From contig NZ_CP018911.1 of assembly GCF_004000605.1 (NCBI RefSeq), positions 1,178,001 through 1,242,000 of the forward strand: 64,000 nt of DNA. The letters are read 5' to 3'. Both the position numbers and the translations under genes were made by a program. Shown in pieces: positions 31,842 to 41,507 of the stretch. This DNA is from Glycocaulis alkaliphilus (lineage in GTDB: Bacteria > Pseudomonadota > Alphaproteobacteria > Caulobacterales > Maricaulaceae). The notes below the pieces were generated by a model. It was not told the DNA's origin, did not search any database, and saw nothing but the letters and a program-made list of their open reading frames with translations. Positions within the stretch are counted from its first letter, which is position 1, and each line of letters starts with the position of its first letter.

Positions 31842-33422
31842 ATGGCCATGAACCAGCAGGGACGTCCCACCCGTCCGAACGAAAATGCCGCCACGGGCGG
31901 TTATGCCGACACCATCTCTGGCAGCCGCGGCCTCGACCAAGCCGAACCGCTGATCTTCGAGCGCGGGCGCACGGATCTGACCGGCGTCGATTTTCCGGAG
32001 CTTAAAGGCACGAAAACGCGCCTTGGCGGGCTGGAGCGCAAAAGCGAGATCGGCCTTCCCGGCCTCTCCGAGCCGGAGGCGATGCGCCATTATGTGCGCC
32101 TCAGCCGCAAGAATTACGCGATCGATCTGGGCATTTATCCGCTCGGTTCCTGCACGATGAAGCATAATCCGCGCCTGAACGAGAAGATGGCGCGCCTGCC
32201 GGGCTTTGGCGATGTCCACCCGCTGCAGCCGCAATCGACGGTGCAGGGCGCGCTGGAGCTGATTGGCGAGCTGGCCCACTGGCTGATGACGCTGACCAAT
32301 ACGCCGTGCGTGGCGATGAGCCCGAAAGCCGGTGCCCATGGCGAGCTGTGCGGCATGATGGCTATCCGCGCCGCGCTGGATGCGCGCGGCGAGACCGGCC
32401 GCCGCCGCGTGCTGGTGCCTGAAAGCGCGCACGGCACCAACCCGGCAACGGCGGTGCAATGCGGCTTCTATTGTGATGAAATCCCGGCCAATGCCGATGG
32501 CCGCGTCGACATGGAAGCGTTCAAGGCGAAGCTGGGCGATGATGTTGCCGGCATCATGCTCACCAACCCCAATACGTGCGGGCTGTTTGAGCGTGACATC
32601 AAGGAAATCGCCGACCTGATCCACGAGGCGGGCGGGTATTTCTACTGCGACGGTGCGAACTTCAACGCCATTGTCGGACGCGTGCGCCCCGGCGATCTCG
32701 GCATCGACGCCATGCACATCAATCTGCACAAGACCTTCTCCACGCCCCATGGCGGCGGTGGTCCCGGCTCTGGCCCGACCGTGTTCTCCGAGGCGCTCGC
32801 GCCGTTTGCGCCGGTGCCTTACGTGGTGAAGAAGGGCGAGACCTGGCATATGGTCGAGCATGAGGCGGAGGCCCGCGCCGACGGTGCCGAGCCCTTCGGC
32901 CGCATGGTCGCCTTCCACGGCCAGATGGGCATGTTCACCCGCGCGCTCTCCTACATGATGAGCCACGGCTCTGACGGGCTGCGCCAGGTGGCCGAGGACT
33001 CCGTGCTCAACGCCAACTACGTGCTGGCGCGCCTTAAGCACGTGATGACGCCCGCCTTTGAGGGCACCTGCATGCACGAAGCGCTGTTTGACGACCGCTT
33101 CCTGAAAGACACCGGCGTCACCACGCTCGACTTTGCGAAAGCCATGATCGATGAGGGCTATCACCCGATGACCATGTACTTCCCGCTGGTGGTGCATGGC
33201 GCGATGCTGATCGAGCCGACCGAGACGGAGAGCAAGTCCGGCCTCGACCGGTTCTGCGACGTGCTGGAGGGCCTCGCAGAGGCGGCCAAATCCGGCGATA
33301 CGGCGCGGTTTGTCTCCGCCCCGGTGCATGCGCCCGTAAAGCGCCTCGACGAGACACGCGCGGCCCGCAATCCGGTGCTGGTGTGGCAGGAGAGCGAAGA
33401 CCAGCCGCAAGCGGCCGAATAG
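31842..33422 (+). CDS. gcvPB: Glycine dehydrogenase (decarboxylating) beta subunit
   Basis: 526 residues. C-terminal half of split P protein: YPLGSCTMKHNPRLNEK, AHGELCGMMAIRAAL, and the PLP-Lys site HINLHKTFSTPHGGGGPGSGP. It decarboxylates glycine and loads the aminomethyl group on GcvH. Last gene of the riboswitch-controlled operon. It ends three bases before the convergent acyltransferase stop, and a large hairpin follows. Confidence 0.97.
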   Translation: MAMNQQGRPTRPNENAATGGYADTISGSRGLDQAEPLIFERGRTDLTGVDFPELKGTKTRLGGLERKSEIGLPGLSEPEAMRHYVRLSRKNYAIDLGIYPLGSCTMKHNPRLNEKMARLPGFGDVHPLQPQSTVQGALELIGELAHWLMTLTNTPCVAMSPKAGAHGELCGMMAIRAALDARGETGRRRVLVPESAHGTNPATAVQCGFYCDEIPANADGRVDMEAFKAKLGDDVAGIMLTNPNTCGLFERDIKEIADLIHEAGGYFYCDGANFNAIVGRVRPGDLGIDAMHINLHKTFSTPHGGGGPGSGPTVFSEALAPFAPVPYVVKKGETWHMVEHEAEARADGAEPFGRMVAFHGQMGMFTRALSYMMSHGSDGLRQVAEDSVLNANYVLARLKHVMTPAFEGTCMHEALFDDRFLKDTGVTTLDFAKAMIDEGYHPMTMYFPLVVHGAMLIEPTETESKSGLDRFCDVLEGLAEAAKSGDTARFVSAPVHAPVKRLDETRAARNPVLVWQESEDQPQAAE

Positions 33423-33424
33423 GC

Positions 33425-34570
33425 TCAGCCATCCCTGGATCCGGTCTGTCCTGCCTGGACAGCCGGATCCTCGTGGGCCGCGGGCGCACGCCTTGGCCTG
33501 TGCGGCCCCTCAAACAGGCGGTCGCCCAGCCTGCGTGTGGCTTTCAGGACCGGGAATTCCAGCAGACGGAACGCCGCGCCCGCCACGCCAATCGATAGCG
33601 CCATTGCCACGATCAGGAAGGCAAGGCTCGCCATCGGCCCGAAATCGGGCAGGGCACTCACCCAGACCCGCACCAGTCCTGACAGGACCAGCAGGTGGCA
33701 GAGATAGAGCGCGTAGGACCAGTCCCCGAGGATCACCAGCCAGCCCGGCGGCTTCAGGCTGCCCTGCATTTCCAGACTTATCGCGCCATAGACAATCAGC
33801 ATTGAGGGCACACCGAAGGCGGCGACACGCGCCCAGCCGGCCGGGAAGGCCTCGGCATTTTCGGGCCATATCAGCCACGCAGTGGCGGTTAGCCAAAGTG
33901 CGGCGAGCGCGAGGGCAGCGCGGGCCAGCCGCCGCTCACCCGAACAGATCAGCATGCCAGCCGCGGCGCCCAGAATGAATTCGATCGTCAACGGGTTGAC
34001 GATGAGTGCGCCTATGGCAGGCAGGCCCTGCAGCCATACCGACCCGGCAATCACCAGTCCGCCCCAGAGGGCGAGCAGGGCGGGTAGCCAGCGCTCCGGC
34101 AAGGCAAGAAACAGGGTGAACGCCAGGTAGAAATATATCTCGTGCGTCAGCGTCCAGCCGACGTGCAGGACGGGCAGGTCGCCCTCTATCGGCCACAGGG
34201 TGAAGGATTGCCATATCTGCAGGTCAGCCAGATCGCGGTTGAGCGCGCCGGGTATCGCGATATAGGCGGCGAGCGCGAGCGCCGTGAAAAACCAGTAGAC
34301 GGGGTAGATCCGGGTGAAACGCGCATAGGCAAACCGGCCGATAAAGTGGGCATCTCCGCGCGGCTTGTTGTGGGTGATATAGACCATCACAAAGCCGGAA
34401 ATCACGAAGAACAGGTCCACGCCGGCAAAACCCAGTATCCACTGCCCGCTACTGACAGGCGCGCTGAAAAACCGCGAGTCGATCTGCGATGCATGAGCGG
34501 CCAGGACCAGCAGCGCTGCCACAGCCCGCAGGGACTGCAGGGAATGAAGTGGCATGATGGCAGAGTGCAT
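33425..34570 (-). CDS. Acyltransferase 3 family membrane protein (OafA-like)
   Basis: 381 residues with about ten membrane segments. The family start is LQSLRAVAALLVLAAHAS, with the catalytic His of the RxxA...H pattern in AAHAS. Other blocks: GVDLFFVISGFVMVYI, and ARFTRIYPVYWFFTALAL. Such proteins move acyl groups onto sugars of the cell surface (exopolysaccharide, O-antigen, peptidoglycan). ATG 34570 is used; ATG 34555 (MPLHSLQS) is equally plausible and neither has a strong ribosome site. No glycan genes adjoin it, so the acceptor is unknown. The C-terminal coding part overlaps the gcvPB hairpin. Confidence 0.88.
   Translation of the reverse strand: MHSAIMPLHSLQSLRAVAALLVLAAHASQIDSRFFSAPVSSGQWILGFAGVDLFFVISGFVMVYITHNKPRGDAHFIGRFAYARFTRIYPVYWFFTALALAAYIAIPGALNRDLADLQIWQSFTLWPIEGDLPVLHVGWTLTHEIYFYLAFTLFLALPERWLPALLALWGGLVIAGSVWLQGLPAIGALIVNPLTIEFILGAAAGMLICSGERRLARAALALAALWLTATAWLIWPENAEAFPAGWARVAAFGVPSMLIVYGAISLEMQGSLKPPGWLVILGDWSYALYLCHLLVLSGLVRVWVSALPDFGPMASLAFLIVAMALSIGVAGAAFRLLEFPVLKATRRLGDRLFEGPHRPRRAPAAHEDPAVQAGQTGSRDG
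33437..33470 (+). terminator. Long hairpin just after gcvPB, inside the 3' end of the convergent gene
   Basis: GGATCCGG-T-CTGTCC pairs with GGACAG-CCGGATCC: 14 base pairs with one bulged T and a five-base loop, 15 bases after the gcvPB stop. There is no T-run, so it may terminate with Rho, protect the mRNA end, or separate the converging units. It encodes part of the acyltransferase C-terminus on the other strand. Confidence 0.55.
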
Positions 34571-34895
34571 TCCGGCCCCGTGTCTGGCCCCGTGTCTGGC
34601 GTTGTGTGGACGCTATACAAGCCGCCATGGGCAGGCAATCGGCGAGCCATGTGAGCAGCCGCGCCGGGGGACTGTTCCACACCCGTTTGGGAACCGGCAT
34701 TCATGCGGGCGGGTTATTTCGGGGTATGCGTTGAACCAGCTGGCCCGTCCGCAATTGCGCCATAATTGGCATGCGGATGATCGCCATAATACAACACCTG
34801 CCGGGAATCGGCTGCGCGCGCCCTTGCAGCTTCAATCCGGCGGCTCACATAAGCCGCGTTATCCGTTTCGCGCCCCCGGGGAGACAGCCTTGGTC
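34571..34895. other. Intergenic stretch without a supported gene
   Basis: 325 bases between the divergent acyltransferase and small membrane-protein genes. A direct repeat of about 13 bases (GGCCCCGTGTCTG-like, twice near 34575-34600) is followed by a TATACAA element near 34613 that could be a plus-strand -10 box. The plus-strand frame through it has no protein-like character. Nothing else is seen. Confidence 0.4.
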
Positions 34896-35171
34896 ATGAA
34901 TGATGCAGTCAACGAGTTCAGCAAATCCCGCATTGGCGGGGTAATCGTACTCGTGCTGCGTGCGATCGGGGTAGCGCTCGGCCTGTTCCTGATGGCGGTG
35001 GCTATTCCGCTTTTCTTCCTGCCGATCCCGCTGGGTATCCCGCTATTCATTCTCGCGGCCCTGTTGCTGGCGGCCTCGTCGCGGACAGCTCATGGCGTGG
35101 TCACGGGCATTCTGAGACGCTTTCCGTGGGTGTGGAACCGGGTAAAGCGGATGTTCGGCGAGAAGGATTAA
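34896..35171 (+). CDS. Small membrane protein, unknown
   Basis: 91 residues from ATG 34896; GGGGAGACAG lies somewhat far upstream, and a TTG at 34890 is possible. A first hydrophobic helix (VIVLVLRAIGVALGLFLMAVAIPLFF) is followed by LPIPLGIPLFILAALLLAAS, so the protein has two membrane spans and a basic C-terminal tail (RRFPWVWNRVKRMFGEKD). The proline/glycine turn between spans recalls small PGPGW-like proteins, but the match is loose. It converges on the Fo operon through a shared terminator. Confidence 0.7.
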   Translation: MNDAVNEFSKSRIGGVIVLVLRAIGVALGLFLMAVAIPLFFLPIPLGIPLFILAALLLAASSRTAHGVVTGILRRFPWVWNRVKRMFGEKD

Positions 35172-35190
35172 AAAGCTTCAAGCGCAAAAA

Positions 35191-35216
35191 AAAACGGGGC
35201 CTGAGGGCCCCGTTTT
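35191..35216. terminator. Bidirectional Rho-independent terminator
   Basis: AAAACGGGGCC-tga-GGGCCCCGTTTT: an almost perfect palindrome with A-run on one side and T-run on the other, between the 34896 gene and atpF. It should end both transcripts. Confidence 0.92.
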
Positions 35217-35240
35217 CGTAACCTGCATGGCGCATCAAAA

Positions 35241-35735
35241 TCAGTTGATGCGCTCGGCCAGCTCGCCAGCAGCGTCCTTCACAAGCGCATTGCGCTGGGT
35301 CTTGGTGAGCTTCTCCGACAGAAGCTTCGCGGCCGCTTCCACAGCGATGTCAGCGGCGAGCGCTTTCACGTCCTTGGCGGCTTGGGCCTCGGCCTGTGCG
35401 ATGCGCTGCTCGGCCAGAGCGGTGCGGCGTTCAATGCGCTGTGCCAGTTCCTTGCGAGCCGTTTCGCGGATGAACTCGGCATCCAGCTTGGCCTTTTTCA
35501 CGATCTCTTCGGCTTCGCTGGCTGCATCGCGTTGCTGGCGCTCATACTTTGCCAGCATTTCCTGGGCTTCCTCGCGCAGGCGGCGCGCCTCGTCCAGCTC
35601 GTTGCGAATGGCATCGGCACGGGCATCAAGGCTCTTGGCCAATACCTTGTGTACGCCAAAGCGCCACAGAATGGCAAAGAAACCCAGAAGGCCGATGAAT
35701 GCCCAGAAAGACGTGTCCTGAAGAAGATAGCTCAT
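35241..35735 (-). CDS. atpF: ATP synthase Fo subunit b
   Basis: 164 residues: one N-terminal membrane span (SFWAFIGLLGFFAILW) and a long charged coiled coil (DARADAIRNELDEARRLREEAQEML onward) that forms the stator stalk with b'. Last gene of the Fo operon. It overlaps the b' gene by four bases (ATGA) and ends before the terminator at 35191. Confidence 0.95.
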   Translation of the reverse strand: MSYLLQDTSFWAFIGLLGFFAILWRFGVHKVLAKSLDARADAIRNELDEARRLREEAQEMLAKYERQQRDAASEAEEIVKKAKLDAEFIRETARKELAQRIERRTALAEQRIAQAEAQAAKDVKALAADIAVEAAAKLLSEKLTKTQRNALVKDAAGELAERIN

Positions 35736-36292
35736 CGGGCCGCCTCCTGGCTGCGCACGGCATCGACAGCCGTTTCCGCTTCGTCGCGCTTGACGGTGAG
35801 ACCAGCCAGATGCTCCGTCACCGCGCCGGCCACGTCAGCAGCCACATTGCGGACTTCGGAGAGCGCTGCATTGCGGGCCGACGCAATGCGCGCTTCGGCT
35901 TCGGCCTGACGGCCCTCCAGTTCGGCTTCCATGCGCGCGATCTCGTCGGCGCTCTGGCGTTCCGCCTCGGCCCGGGCCTCGGCCCCGACCGCCTGTGCCT
36001 TTGCACGCGCATCGGCCAGAGACTTCTCGTAAGCCTTCACGGCCTCGTCGGCTTGAAGCTTCAGCCCGGCGGCTGCATCCAGATCGTCCGCGATGCGGTC
36101 TTTACGTTCCTCAATCGCCGATCCGATGCGCGGCAGCAGCCAGCGCGACAGAAGGAAATAGAGAACAGCAAAGCTGATCGCGAGCCAGAAGAGCTGCGAG
36201 GCAAAATAGGTCGGATCGAAAGGCGGGAAGGCCGCTTCCGCAGCGTATCCGGCGCCTTCTGTCATGTCCGTCTGGGACTCTTGCAAGCGCAA
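35732..36292 (-). CDS. atpG: ATP synthase Fo subunit b'
   Basis: 186 residues. TTG 36292 is preferred as start because GGGAGG lies five bases upstream; ATG 36265 (MTEGAGY) has no clear site and is the alternative. The membrane span is FASQLFWLAISFAVLYFLLSRWLLP, the family signature, followed by a long Ala/Glu-rich coiled coil. Split b and b' is typical of alphaproteobacteria and phototrophs. The gene symbol is also used as atpF2 or atpX in other genomes. Confidence 0.93.
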   Translation of the reverse strand: MRLQESQTDMTEGAGYAAEAAFPPFDPTYFASQLFWLAISFAVLYFLLSRWLLPRIGSAIEERKDRIADDLDAAAGLKLQADEAVKAYEKSLADARAKAQAVGAEARAEAERQSADEIARMEAELEGRQAEAEARIASARNAALSEVRNVAADVAGAVTEHLAGLTVKRDEAETAVDAVRSQEAAR

Positions 36293-36404
36293 GGCGTCCT
36301 CCCTTCAATCAAGTCGTCGAAACCGAAGGCTTCAGGCGCCCCGCGCCGGACCGATGCGCAAGGGCAGGTCCGGGCGGAACGCGGTACTCAGTCCGGCGTC
36401 TGTT

Positions 36405-36632
36405 TTAGACGACGAACAGCAGCAGCAGGGCGATGAGCAGCGAGAAGATGCCCAGCGCTTCGGTCACGGCGAAGCCGAAGATCAGGTTGCCGAACTGGGC
36501 CGGCGCAGCCGACGGATTGCGCAGGGCGCCCGTCAGGAAGCTGGAGAAGATGTTGCCCACGCCGAGCGCAGCGCCCAGCATGCCGAAGGTGGCCAGTCCA
36601 GCGCCGATGTATTTTGCGGCTTCCGCTTCCAT
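36405..36632 (-). CDS. atpE: ATP synthase Fo subunit c
   Basis: 75 residues forming two membrane helices around the polar loop RNPSAAP. The first helix carries [17 protein letters not shown]; the second has the proton-binding Glu in [10 protein letters not shown]. The c ring drives rotation. It lies 62 bases after atpB, and about 110 bases separate it from the b' gene, where expression differences may be set. Confidence 0.97.
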   Translation of the reverse strand: MEAEAAKYIGAGLATFGMLGAALGVGNIFSSFLTGALRNPSAAPAQFGNLIFGFAVTEALGIFSLLIALLLLFVV

Positions 36633-36694
36633 GTCGATACTCCTCGAGGATGAACGGTTTCAGTTGATGCGGGTTGAAGTCGGGTCCGTCGCGC

Positions 36695-37471
36695 CTAGTG
36701 GTGACCCGGATGCAGCGCGTCGGACAGATAGATGCAGGTCAGCACGGCGAACACGTAGGCCTGGAGGAAGGCCACCAGGAATTCCAGCGCGGTCAGTGCA
36801 ACGACCATGATGAGCGGGGCAACGGCGCCGACAGCGCCAAGGGCGCCAACCGAGCCGAGCATGATGATGAAGCCGGCGAACACCTTCAGCAGGATGTGCC
36901 CGGCCAGCATGTTGGCGAACAGACGAACGCCAAGCGTGACCGGGCGCGAAATGAAGGAGATGATCTCGATCACGATCACGAAGGGCAATATGGCGATAGG
37001 TACGCCCGACGGCACGAAAATCTTGAAGAATTTCAGGCCGTTCTTGAAAATTCCGAAGCCTACCAGAACGGACATCACGGCGAGCGCGAGCGCAAACGTC
37101 ACGATGATGTGGCTGGTGAAGGTGAAGCCGTGGAAATCCGGCGCCGGGAAGTAGGGCATCATCCCGAGCATGTTGCCCATCAGGATGAAGATGAAGAGCG
37201 TGAACACGAAGGGGAAGAAGCGCAGGCCGTCATTGCCGGCCGTGGAGCGGATCATGCCTGCCACGAACTCGTAGAGCAGCTCGGCAACCGATTGCGCCCG
37301 GCCCGGCACCAGGGTGGCGCGCGAAGTTGCCAGCGCCAGAAGGCCCACGGTCAGCGCCACAGCGGCGACCATGAAATAGCTGGAGTTCGTGAAAGACAGG
37401 TCCAGCCCGCCCACGCTGAGCTCAGCGATGGGATGGATTTCGAACTGCTTGATCGGGTTGGTGTCAGCCAC
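36695..37471 (-). CDS. atpB: ATP synthase Fo subunit a
   Basis: 258 residues. Membrane protein with [23 protein letters not shown] and the essential Arg region [18 protein letters not shown]-terminal [24 protein letters not shown] is the conserved last helix pair facing the c ring. Forms the proton half-channels. Preceded by atpI, followed by atpE. Confidence 0.97.
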   Translation of the reverse strand: MADTNPIKQFEIHPIAELSVGGLDLSFTNSSYFMVAAVALTVGLLALATSRATLVPGRAQSVAELLYEFVAGMIRSTAGNDGLRFFPFVFTLFIFILMGNMLGMMPYFPAPDFHGFTFTSHIIVTFALALAVMSVLVGFGIFKNGLKFFKIFVPSGVPIAILPFVIVIEIISFISRPVTLGVRLFANMLAGHILLKVFAGFIIMLGSVGALGAVGAVAPLIMVVALTALEFLVAFLQAYVFAVLTCIYLSDALHPGHH

Positions 37472-37566
37472 GCCCGGCCCCTCGATTGTGTTGCGGCGCT
37501 CCGGTTGCCCGGCGTGCCTGGAAAACGTGACGTGCGCCTATCGCGCCGGAGCGCGAAGCGCAAGAG

Positions 37567-37869
37567 CTAGTTCTGCATCGACTTCACGGCACGCACGATA
37601 TTGAGCGAGCCAGCAGCGAAGCCGAGCACTACTCCGATCAGCAGCCCGATGGGCGACCAGCCGAAGAAATGATCTGCCATCAGACCCACAAATACTCCGG
37701 CAATGACGCCGCCGAAGAATTCCGATCCGTAGCGCAGTCCGAGTGCCCAACCCGATGGAGCCGCATTTTCCTTAGCTCTCTGAGCTTCCCTTGCCTCAAG
37801 CTTGCGGGCAAGACGGTGCTCGAAATCATCCGGGTCTGGAGGGCTCGTATGGTCGCTTGGATAGGACAT
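37567..37869 (-). CDS. atpI: ATP synthase protein I (AtpI/AtpZ type)
   Basis: 100 residues from ATG 37869. A charged N-terminus (DPDDFEHRLARKLEAREAQRAKE) precedes two membrane spans: GLRYGSEFFGGVIAGVFVGLMADHFFG and SPIGLLIGVVLGFAAGSLNIVRAV. The family helps assemble the c ring or handle magnesium/calcium with AtpI partners. First gene of the Fo operon. F1 genes are not in the window, as usual for alphaproteobacteria. Confidence 0.9.
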   Translation of the reverse strand: MSYPSDHTSPPDPDDFEHRLARKLEAREAQRAKENAAPSGWALGLRYGSEFFGGVIAGVFVGLMADHFFGWSPIGLLIGVVLGFAAGSLNIVRAVKSMQN

Positions 37870-37990
37870 GAGGGCCTGTTTGCTCCCGCAGGACACCCCC
37901 CGGAAAGCGGGCGCACACTATAAGCGCGGTATAGGCAAGTCAAGTGACCGGGCTTGCGCTCCAAGCATCAGAAAAATTTGATGTTTTTGG

Positions 37991-40900
37991 CTATTCGGCG
38001 GCAAGGAGCGCTTCTGCCGCACGCAGGTTCACCGAGACAAGCTGCGAGACGCCCTGTTCGCCCATTGTCACGCCGAACAGGCGGTCCATCCGGCTCATCG
38101 TCACCGGATTGTGGGTGATGATGAGGAAGCGCGTGTCGGTCAGCTCGCGCATTTCCTCCAGCATCCGGCAGAAGCGGTCGACATTGGCGTCGTCCAGCGG
38201 CGCGTCCACCTCATCGAGCACGCAGACCGGGGCCGGGTTCGACAGAAACACCGCAAAAATCAGTGCAGTAGCGGTCAGCGCCTGCTCGCCGCCAGACATT
38301 AGCGACATCGTTTCCATCTTCTTGCCGGGCGGGCAGGCCATGATTTCCAGCCCGGCTTCGAGCGGATCGTCATGCTCGGTCAGGCGCAGCTCGGCTTCGC
38401 CCCCGCCAAAGAGCGTGGAGAAGAGCTGGCGGAAATGCCCGTCCACCACCTCGAATGCGGCCAGAAGCCGCGCCCGGCCTTCGCGCGAGAGTGTATCGAC
38501 CGCCTTGCGCAGGCGCGCCACCGCCTCAACCAGATCATCCCGCTCGGAGGTGAGCCGGTCACGCTCGGACGTAAGTTCTTCGGCTTCCTCGTCCGCGCGC
38601 AGGTTGACCGCGCCAAGGCGCTCGCGCGACAGGCGGGCCTCGTCCAGACGGCGCTCCAGTTCAGCAGAGGACAGGTTCACATATTCGCTCTGGCTGGACC
38701 GGGTCTGCAATGCTTCGGGCGTTTCCCCGGTAGCATCGGCAAGGCGCTGGGCGGTCTCGGCGATGCGCGTCTGCGCCCCCTCCAGCGTGGCGGCGGCAGC
38801 GGCCCTTGCCTCGCGCGCGCTGCTGGCCTCGCGCTCGGCAGCGCGCAGGGTTGAATCGGTCTCGCGCAGCGCCGTTTCGGCCGCTTCGACCTCGGAACGC
38901 GTCAGGCGCGCACGCGATTCGGCTTCGCCCAGCTGGTCGAAAATGACGCTGCGGCGCTCTTCCAGCTGAGCTGGCGCGGACTCGGCCTCGGCAAGGGCGC
39001 CGCGCGCATCAGTTTGCGCTGTATTGATCTCTGTCAGGCGTTCGGCGGCGCTCTGCGCGCGGCGGGACCATTCGGCTTCCTCGCGCTCCAGCCCGGCAAT
39101 CCGGTGGCGGCGGCTCTGGGCGTCCCGGCGGACCGATTCCACGGCAGCGCGGGCATCTGCCGCGTCGGCCCTGGCGCGCTCCGCCCCGGTGCGGGCAGTC
39201 TCCAGGGCCACACTGCCATCATCGGCGTCCATGGCGGCTTTAAGGGCGGTTTCGGCGCGTTCCAGCGCGTCTTTCGCCGTGCCGGCTTCGCTGTCGAGCC
39301 GGCGTGCCGTATCCACCAGATTGGCGCGGCGCGCCTCCGCGCGTACTGCCGCTTCCCGGCCGTCGCTCAACGCCCGCTCAGCCTCACGCACGCTCCGTTG
39401 TGATCCGTCCCGCGCCTCGCGGGCGGCACGCACGGCATTTGCCGATTCGGCGCTGCGCTGCGCGGCTTTCTCGTGTACGCCGCGTGCAAGCGATTCCCGC
39501 TCGCGGGCGGCGTCCAGCTCCGCAAGGATGGTCTCCAGCCGGTTGCGCGTCTCCAGACGTATGGCCGCGCTAGACGGCGCACCGGCATTGGCAGCGAACC
39601 CGTCCCAGCGCCGCAGTGCGCCTTCCAGAGTGACCAGCCGCTGGCCGGGTTTCAGGAAGCCGGCAAGCCGGTCAAGATCCGCCTCGTCAACAAGGCCAAT
39701 GGATTCCAGCCGGGCTTTCAGCTCAGATGGCGCCTCGATGACATCGCTCAGCGCGGTCACACCGGACGGCAGGGCCGGGGGCAGGGCGCTGGTTCCCGTC
39801 CAGCGCCGCGCAGCCTCGGCAGACAGGCCGGCCTCCAGATCATCGCCCAGCGCGGCGGCCAATGCCTTTTCGGTGCCGGGCTTTGCGCGCACCTGTTCAA
39901 CCAGCCCGTCATCATCGCCGCCCGAGGCGACGAGGCGGCGCAGGCTGTCGGCCTCGCGTGAGAGGGATTGCGTTTCAGCCTCCGCAGCGCGTAAGGAATC
40001 GCGCGCCGTGTTGGCGGTCTCGGCAAGCGCTTGCGCGGCCTCTTCAGCTTTCGCCAGCGCCTCGGCGGCTTTATCAGCCTCCACGCCAGCCTGGGTGACG
40101 GCGCTTTCCAGATCTTCGACGCTGGGGCCGTGATGGTCTGGCAGTTCGGCGGCGCGGGCTGCGGCTTCGTCGGCCTCGCGGCGCAGGGTTTCGTGGCGGC
40201 GGCGGGCATTGTCAGCATCGCGCCGGGCGGTGTCGCGCGCGGCCTTCACCTCGGCGAGGCGCGCACTGGCAGCGTCAAGTTTCTGCTCTGCTTCGCTGCG
40301 CCTTGCTTCAGCCTCCGCCATCGCGGCTTCGGCCTTGGCTTGCGCTTCAGCGTCACCTGCCAGCTCGTCGTGCAGCGTTTTGAGCGAGCTGCGAACCCGC
40401 TCCAGCGACAGGGCAGCTTCCTGGGACAGCTCGGTCTCGCGCGCCTTGCTGACGGCAAGCTCCTCAAGGCGCATGGTCAGGCGCGCAATACTGGCTTTCG
40501 CCTGATCTATATCGCGTTCCAGCGTGTCGCGCTCGCGTTCCAGCAGGCGCAGCGCGGCGGAGGCTTCCGCCTCCCGCTCGCGCAATGGCGCAACCGCATT
40601 GGCAGCAGCTTCAGCGGCACTGGTGGCGGAGGCAGCAATCCGCGCGGCGTCCGCGACGAGGGCTTCGCAAGCGGCCAGGTGATCGCGCGCGCCGGACGCG
40701 GCCTCGCTCGCCTCCTGCCAGCGGCGCAGCCAGAGCACGGCTTCCAGCTCGCGTATATCGGCAGACAGCTTGCGGTAGCGCCCTGCCTGCCTTGCCTGCT
40801 TCTGCAGGCCCTCATAGCGGCTCTGCAGCGTGTCGACGACGTCCTGCAGCCGATCCAGATTGGCCTCTGCCGCGTTCAGGCGTAATTGCGCTTCGTGGCG

Positions 40901-41428
40901 GCGGGCGCGCAAGCCCGCCACGCCGGCGGCCTCTTCGAGCACGCGGCGGCGGTTTTCCGGCTTGGCATTGATCAGCTCGCTGATCTGGCCCTGACGCACG
41001 AGGGCGGGCGAGTTCGCGCCCGTGCCTGCATCGGCAAAGAGCAGCTGCACGTCCTTTGCGCGCACTTCCTCGCCATTGATCTTGTAGTCAGAGCCCTTGC
41101 CCCGCGTGATACGACGCGTGACCTCGAGAATGTCGGCATCGTTGAAGCGGGCGGGCGCGCGCCGGTCGGAATTGTCGATAGTCAGGATGGCTTCGGCGCG
41201 GTCGCGGGCCGGGCGCGTGGCAGTGCCGGAGAAGATGACATCTTCCATGCCGCCGCCGCGCAGCGATTTGGCAGAAGTCGCGCCCATCACCCAGCGCAGG
41301 GCTTCCAGCACGTTGGACTTGCCGCAGCCATTCGGGCCGATAACCCCGGTCAGCCCCGCATCAATGCGCAGCTCCGCCGGGTCGACGAAGGACTTGAAGC
41401 CCGTAACGCGCAGACGGGTGAACTTCAC
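37991..41428 (-). CDS. smc: Chromosome segregation protein SMC
   Basis: 1145 residues, full length. Start GTG 41428 has AGGAGG six to seven bases upstream. Order: Walker A GPNGCGKSN near residue 32, long coiled coil, hinge near residues 510-620 with a GDDLEAGLSAEA-like stretch, second coiled coil, ABC signature LMSGGEQALTATAL and Walker B VCVLDEVDAPLDD near residue 1070. Many coiled-coil repeats are Ala/Glu/Arg-rich. With ScpA/ScpB it organises and separates chromosomes. The dsbA-like gene lies 79 bases upstream on the same strand, an arrangement I recall in related genomes. Confidence 0.97.
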   Translation of the reverse strand: MKFTRLRVTGFKSFVDPAELRIDAGLTGVIGPNGCGKSNVLEALRWVMGATSAKSLRGGGMEDVIFSGTATRPARDRAEAILTIDNSDRRAPARFNDADILEVTRRITRGKGSDYKINGEEVRAKDVQLLFADAGTGANSPALVRQGQISELINAKPENRRRVLEEAAGVAGLRARRHEAQLRLNAAEANLDRLQDVVDTLQSRYEGLQKQARQAGRYRKLSADIRELEAVLWLRRWQEASEAASGARDHLAACEALVADAARIAASATSAAEAAANAVAPLREREAEASAALRLLERERDTLERDIDQAKASIARLTMRLEELAVSKARETELSQEAALSLERVRSSLKTLHDELAGDAEAQAKAEAAMAEAEARRSEAEQKLDAASARLAEVKAARDTARRDADNARRRHETLRREADEAAARAAELPDHHGPSVEDLESAVTQAGVEADKAAEALAKAEEAAQALAETANTARDSLRAAEAETQSLSREADSLRRLVASGGDDDGLVEQVRAKPGTEKALAAALGDDLEAGLSAEAARRWTGTSALPPALPSGVTALSDVIEAPSELKARLESIGLVDEADLDRLAGFLKPGQRLVTLEGALRRWDGFAANAGAPSSAAIRLETRNRLETILAELDAARERESLARGVHEKAAQRSAESANAVRAAREARDGSQRSVREAERALSDGREAAVRAEARRANLVDTARRLDSEAGTAKDALERAETALKAAMDADDGSVALETARTGAERARADAADARAAVESVRRDAQSRRHRIAGLEREEAEWSRRAQSAAERLTEINTAQTDARGALAEAESAPAQLEERRSVIFDQLGEAESRARLTRSEVEAAETALRETDSTLRAAEREASSAREARAAAAATLEGAQTRIAETAQRLADATGETPEALQTRSSQSEYVNLSSAELERRLDEARLSRERLGAVNLRADEEAEELTSERDRLTSERDDLVEAVARLRKAVDTLSREGRARLLAAFEVVDGHFRQLFSTLFGGGEAELRLTEHDDPLEAGLEIMACPPGKKMETMSLMSGGEQALTATALIFAVFLSNPAPVCVLDEVDAPLDDANVDRFCRMLEEMRELTDTRFLIITHNPVTMSRMDRLFGVTMGEQGVSQLVSVNLRAAEALLAAE

Positions 41429-41507
41429 CAGACGCCTCCTGAAGCCCGCGCCGCTGCTTTGCAGTCATCCGCTGTGGGCTTCACCATGCCACCAAAACGC
41501 GCCTTGG

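Noticed and set aside
31836-33410. A 524-codon minus-strand ORF over gcvPB
   Set aside because: Complementary shadow of gcvPB with His/Arg-biased composition; nothing like a start site or domain.
34554-34895. Upstream extension of the small membrane protein ORF at 34896
   Set aside because: The extra 114 residues are Cys/His/Arg-rich noise without a ribosome site.
39024-40133. A 369-codon plus-strand Ser/Arg-rich ORF over smc
   Set aside because: Mirror of Ala/Glu/Arg coiled-coil codons of smc, with no plausible fold.
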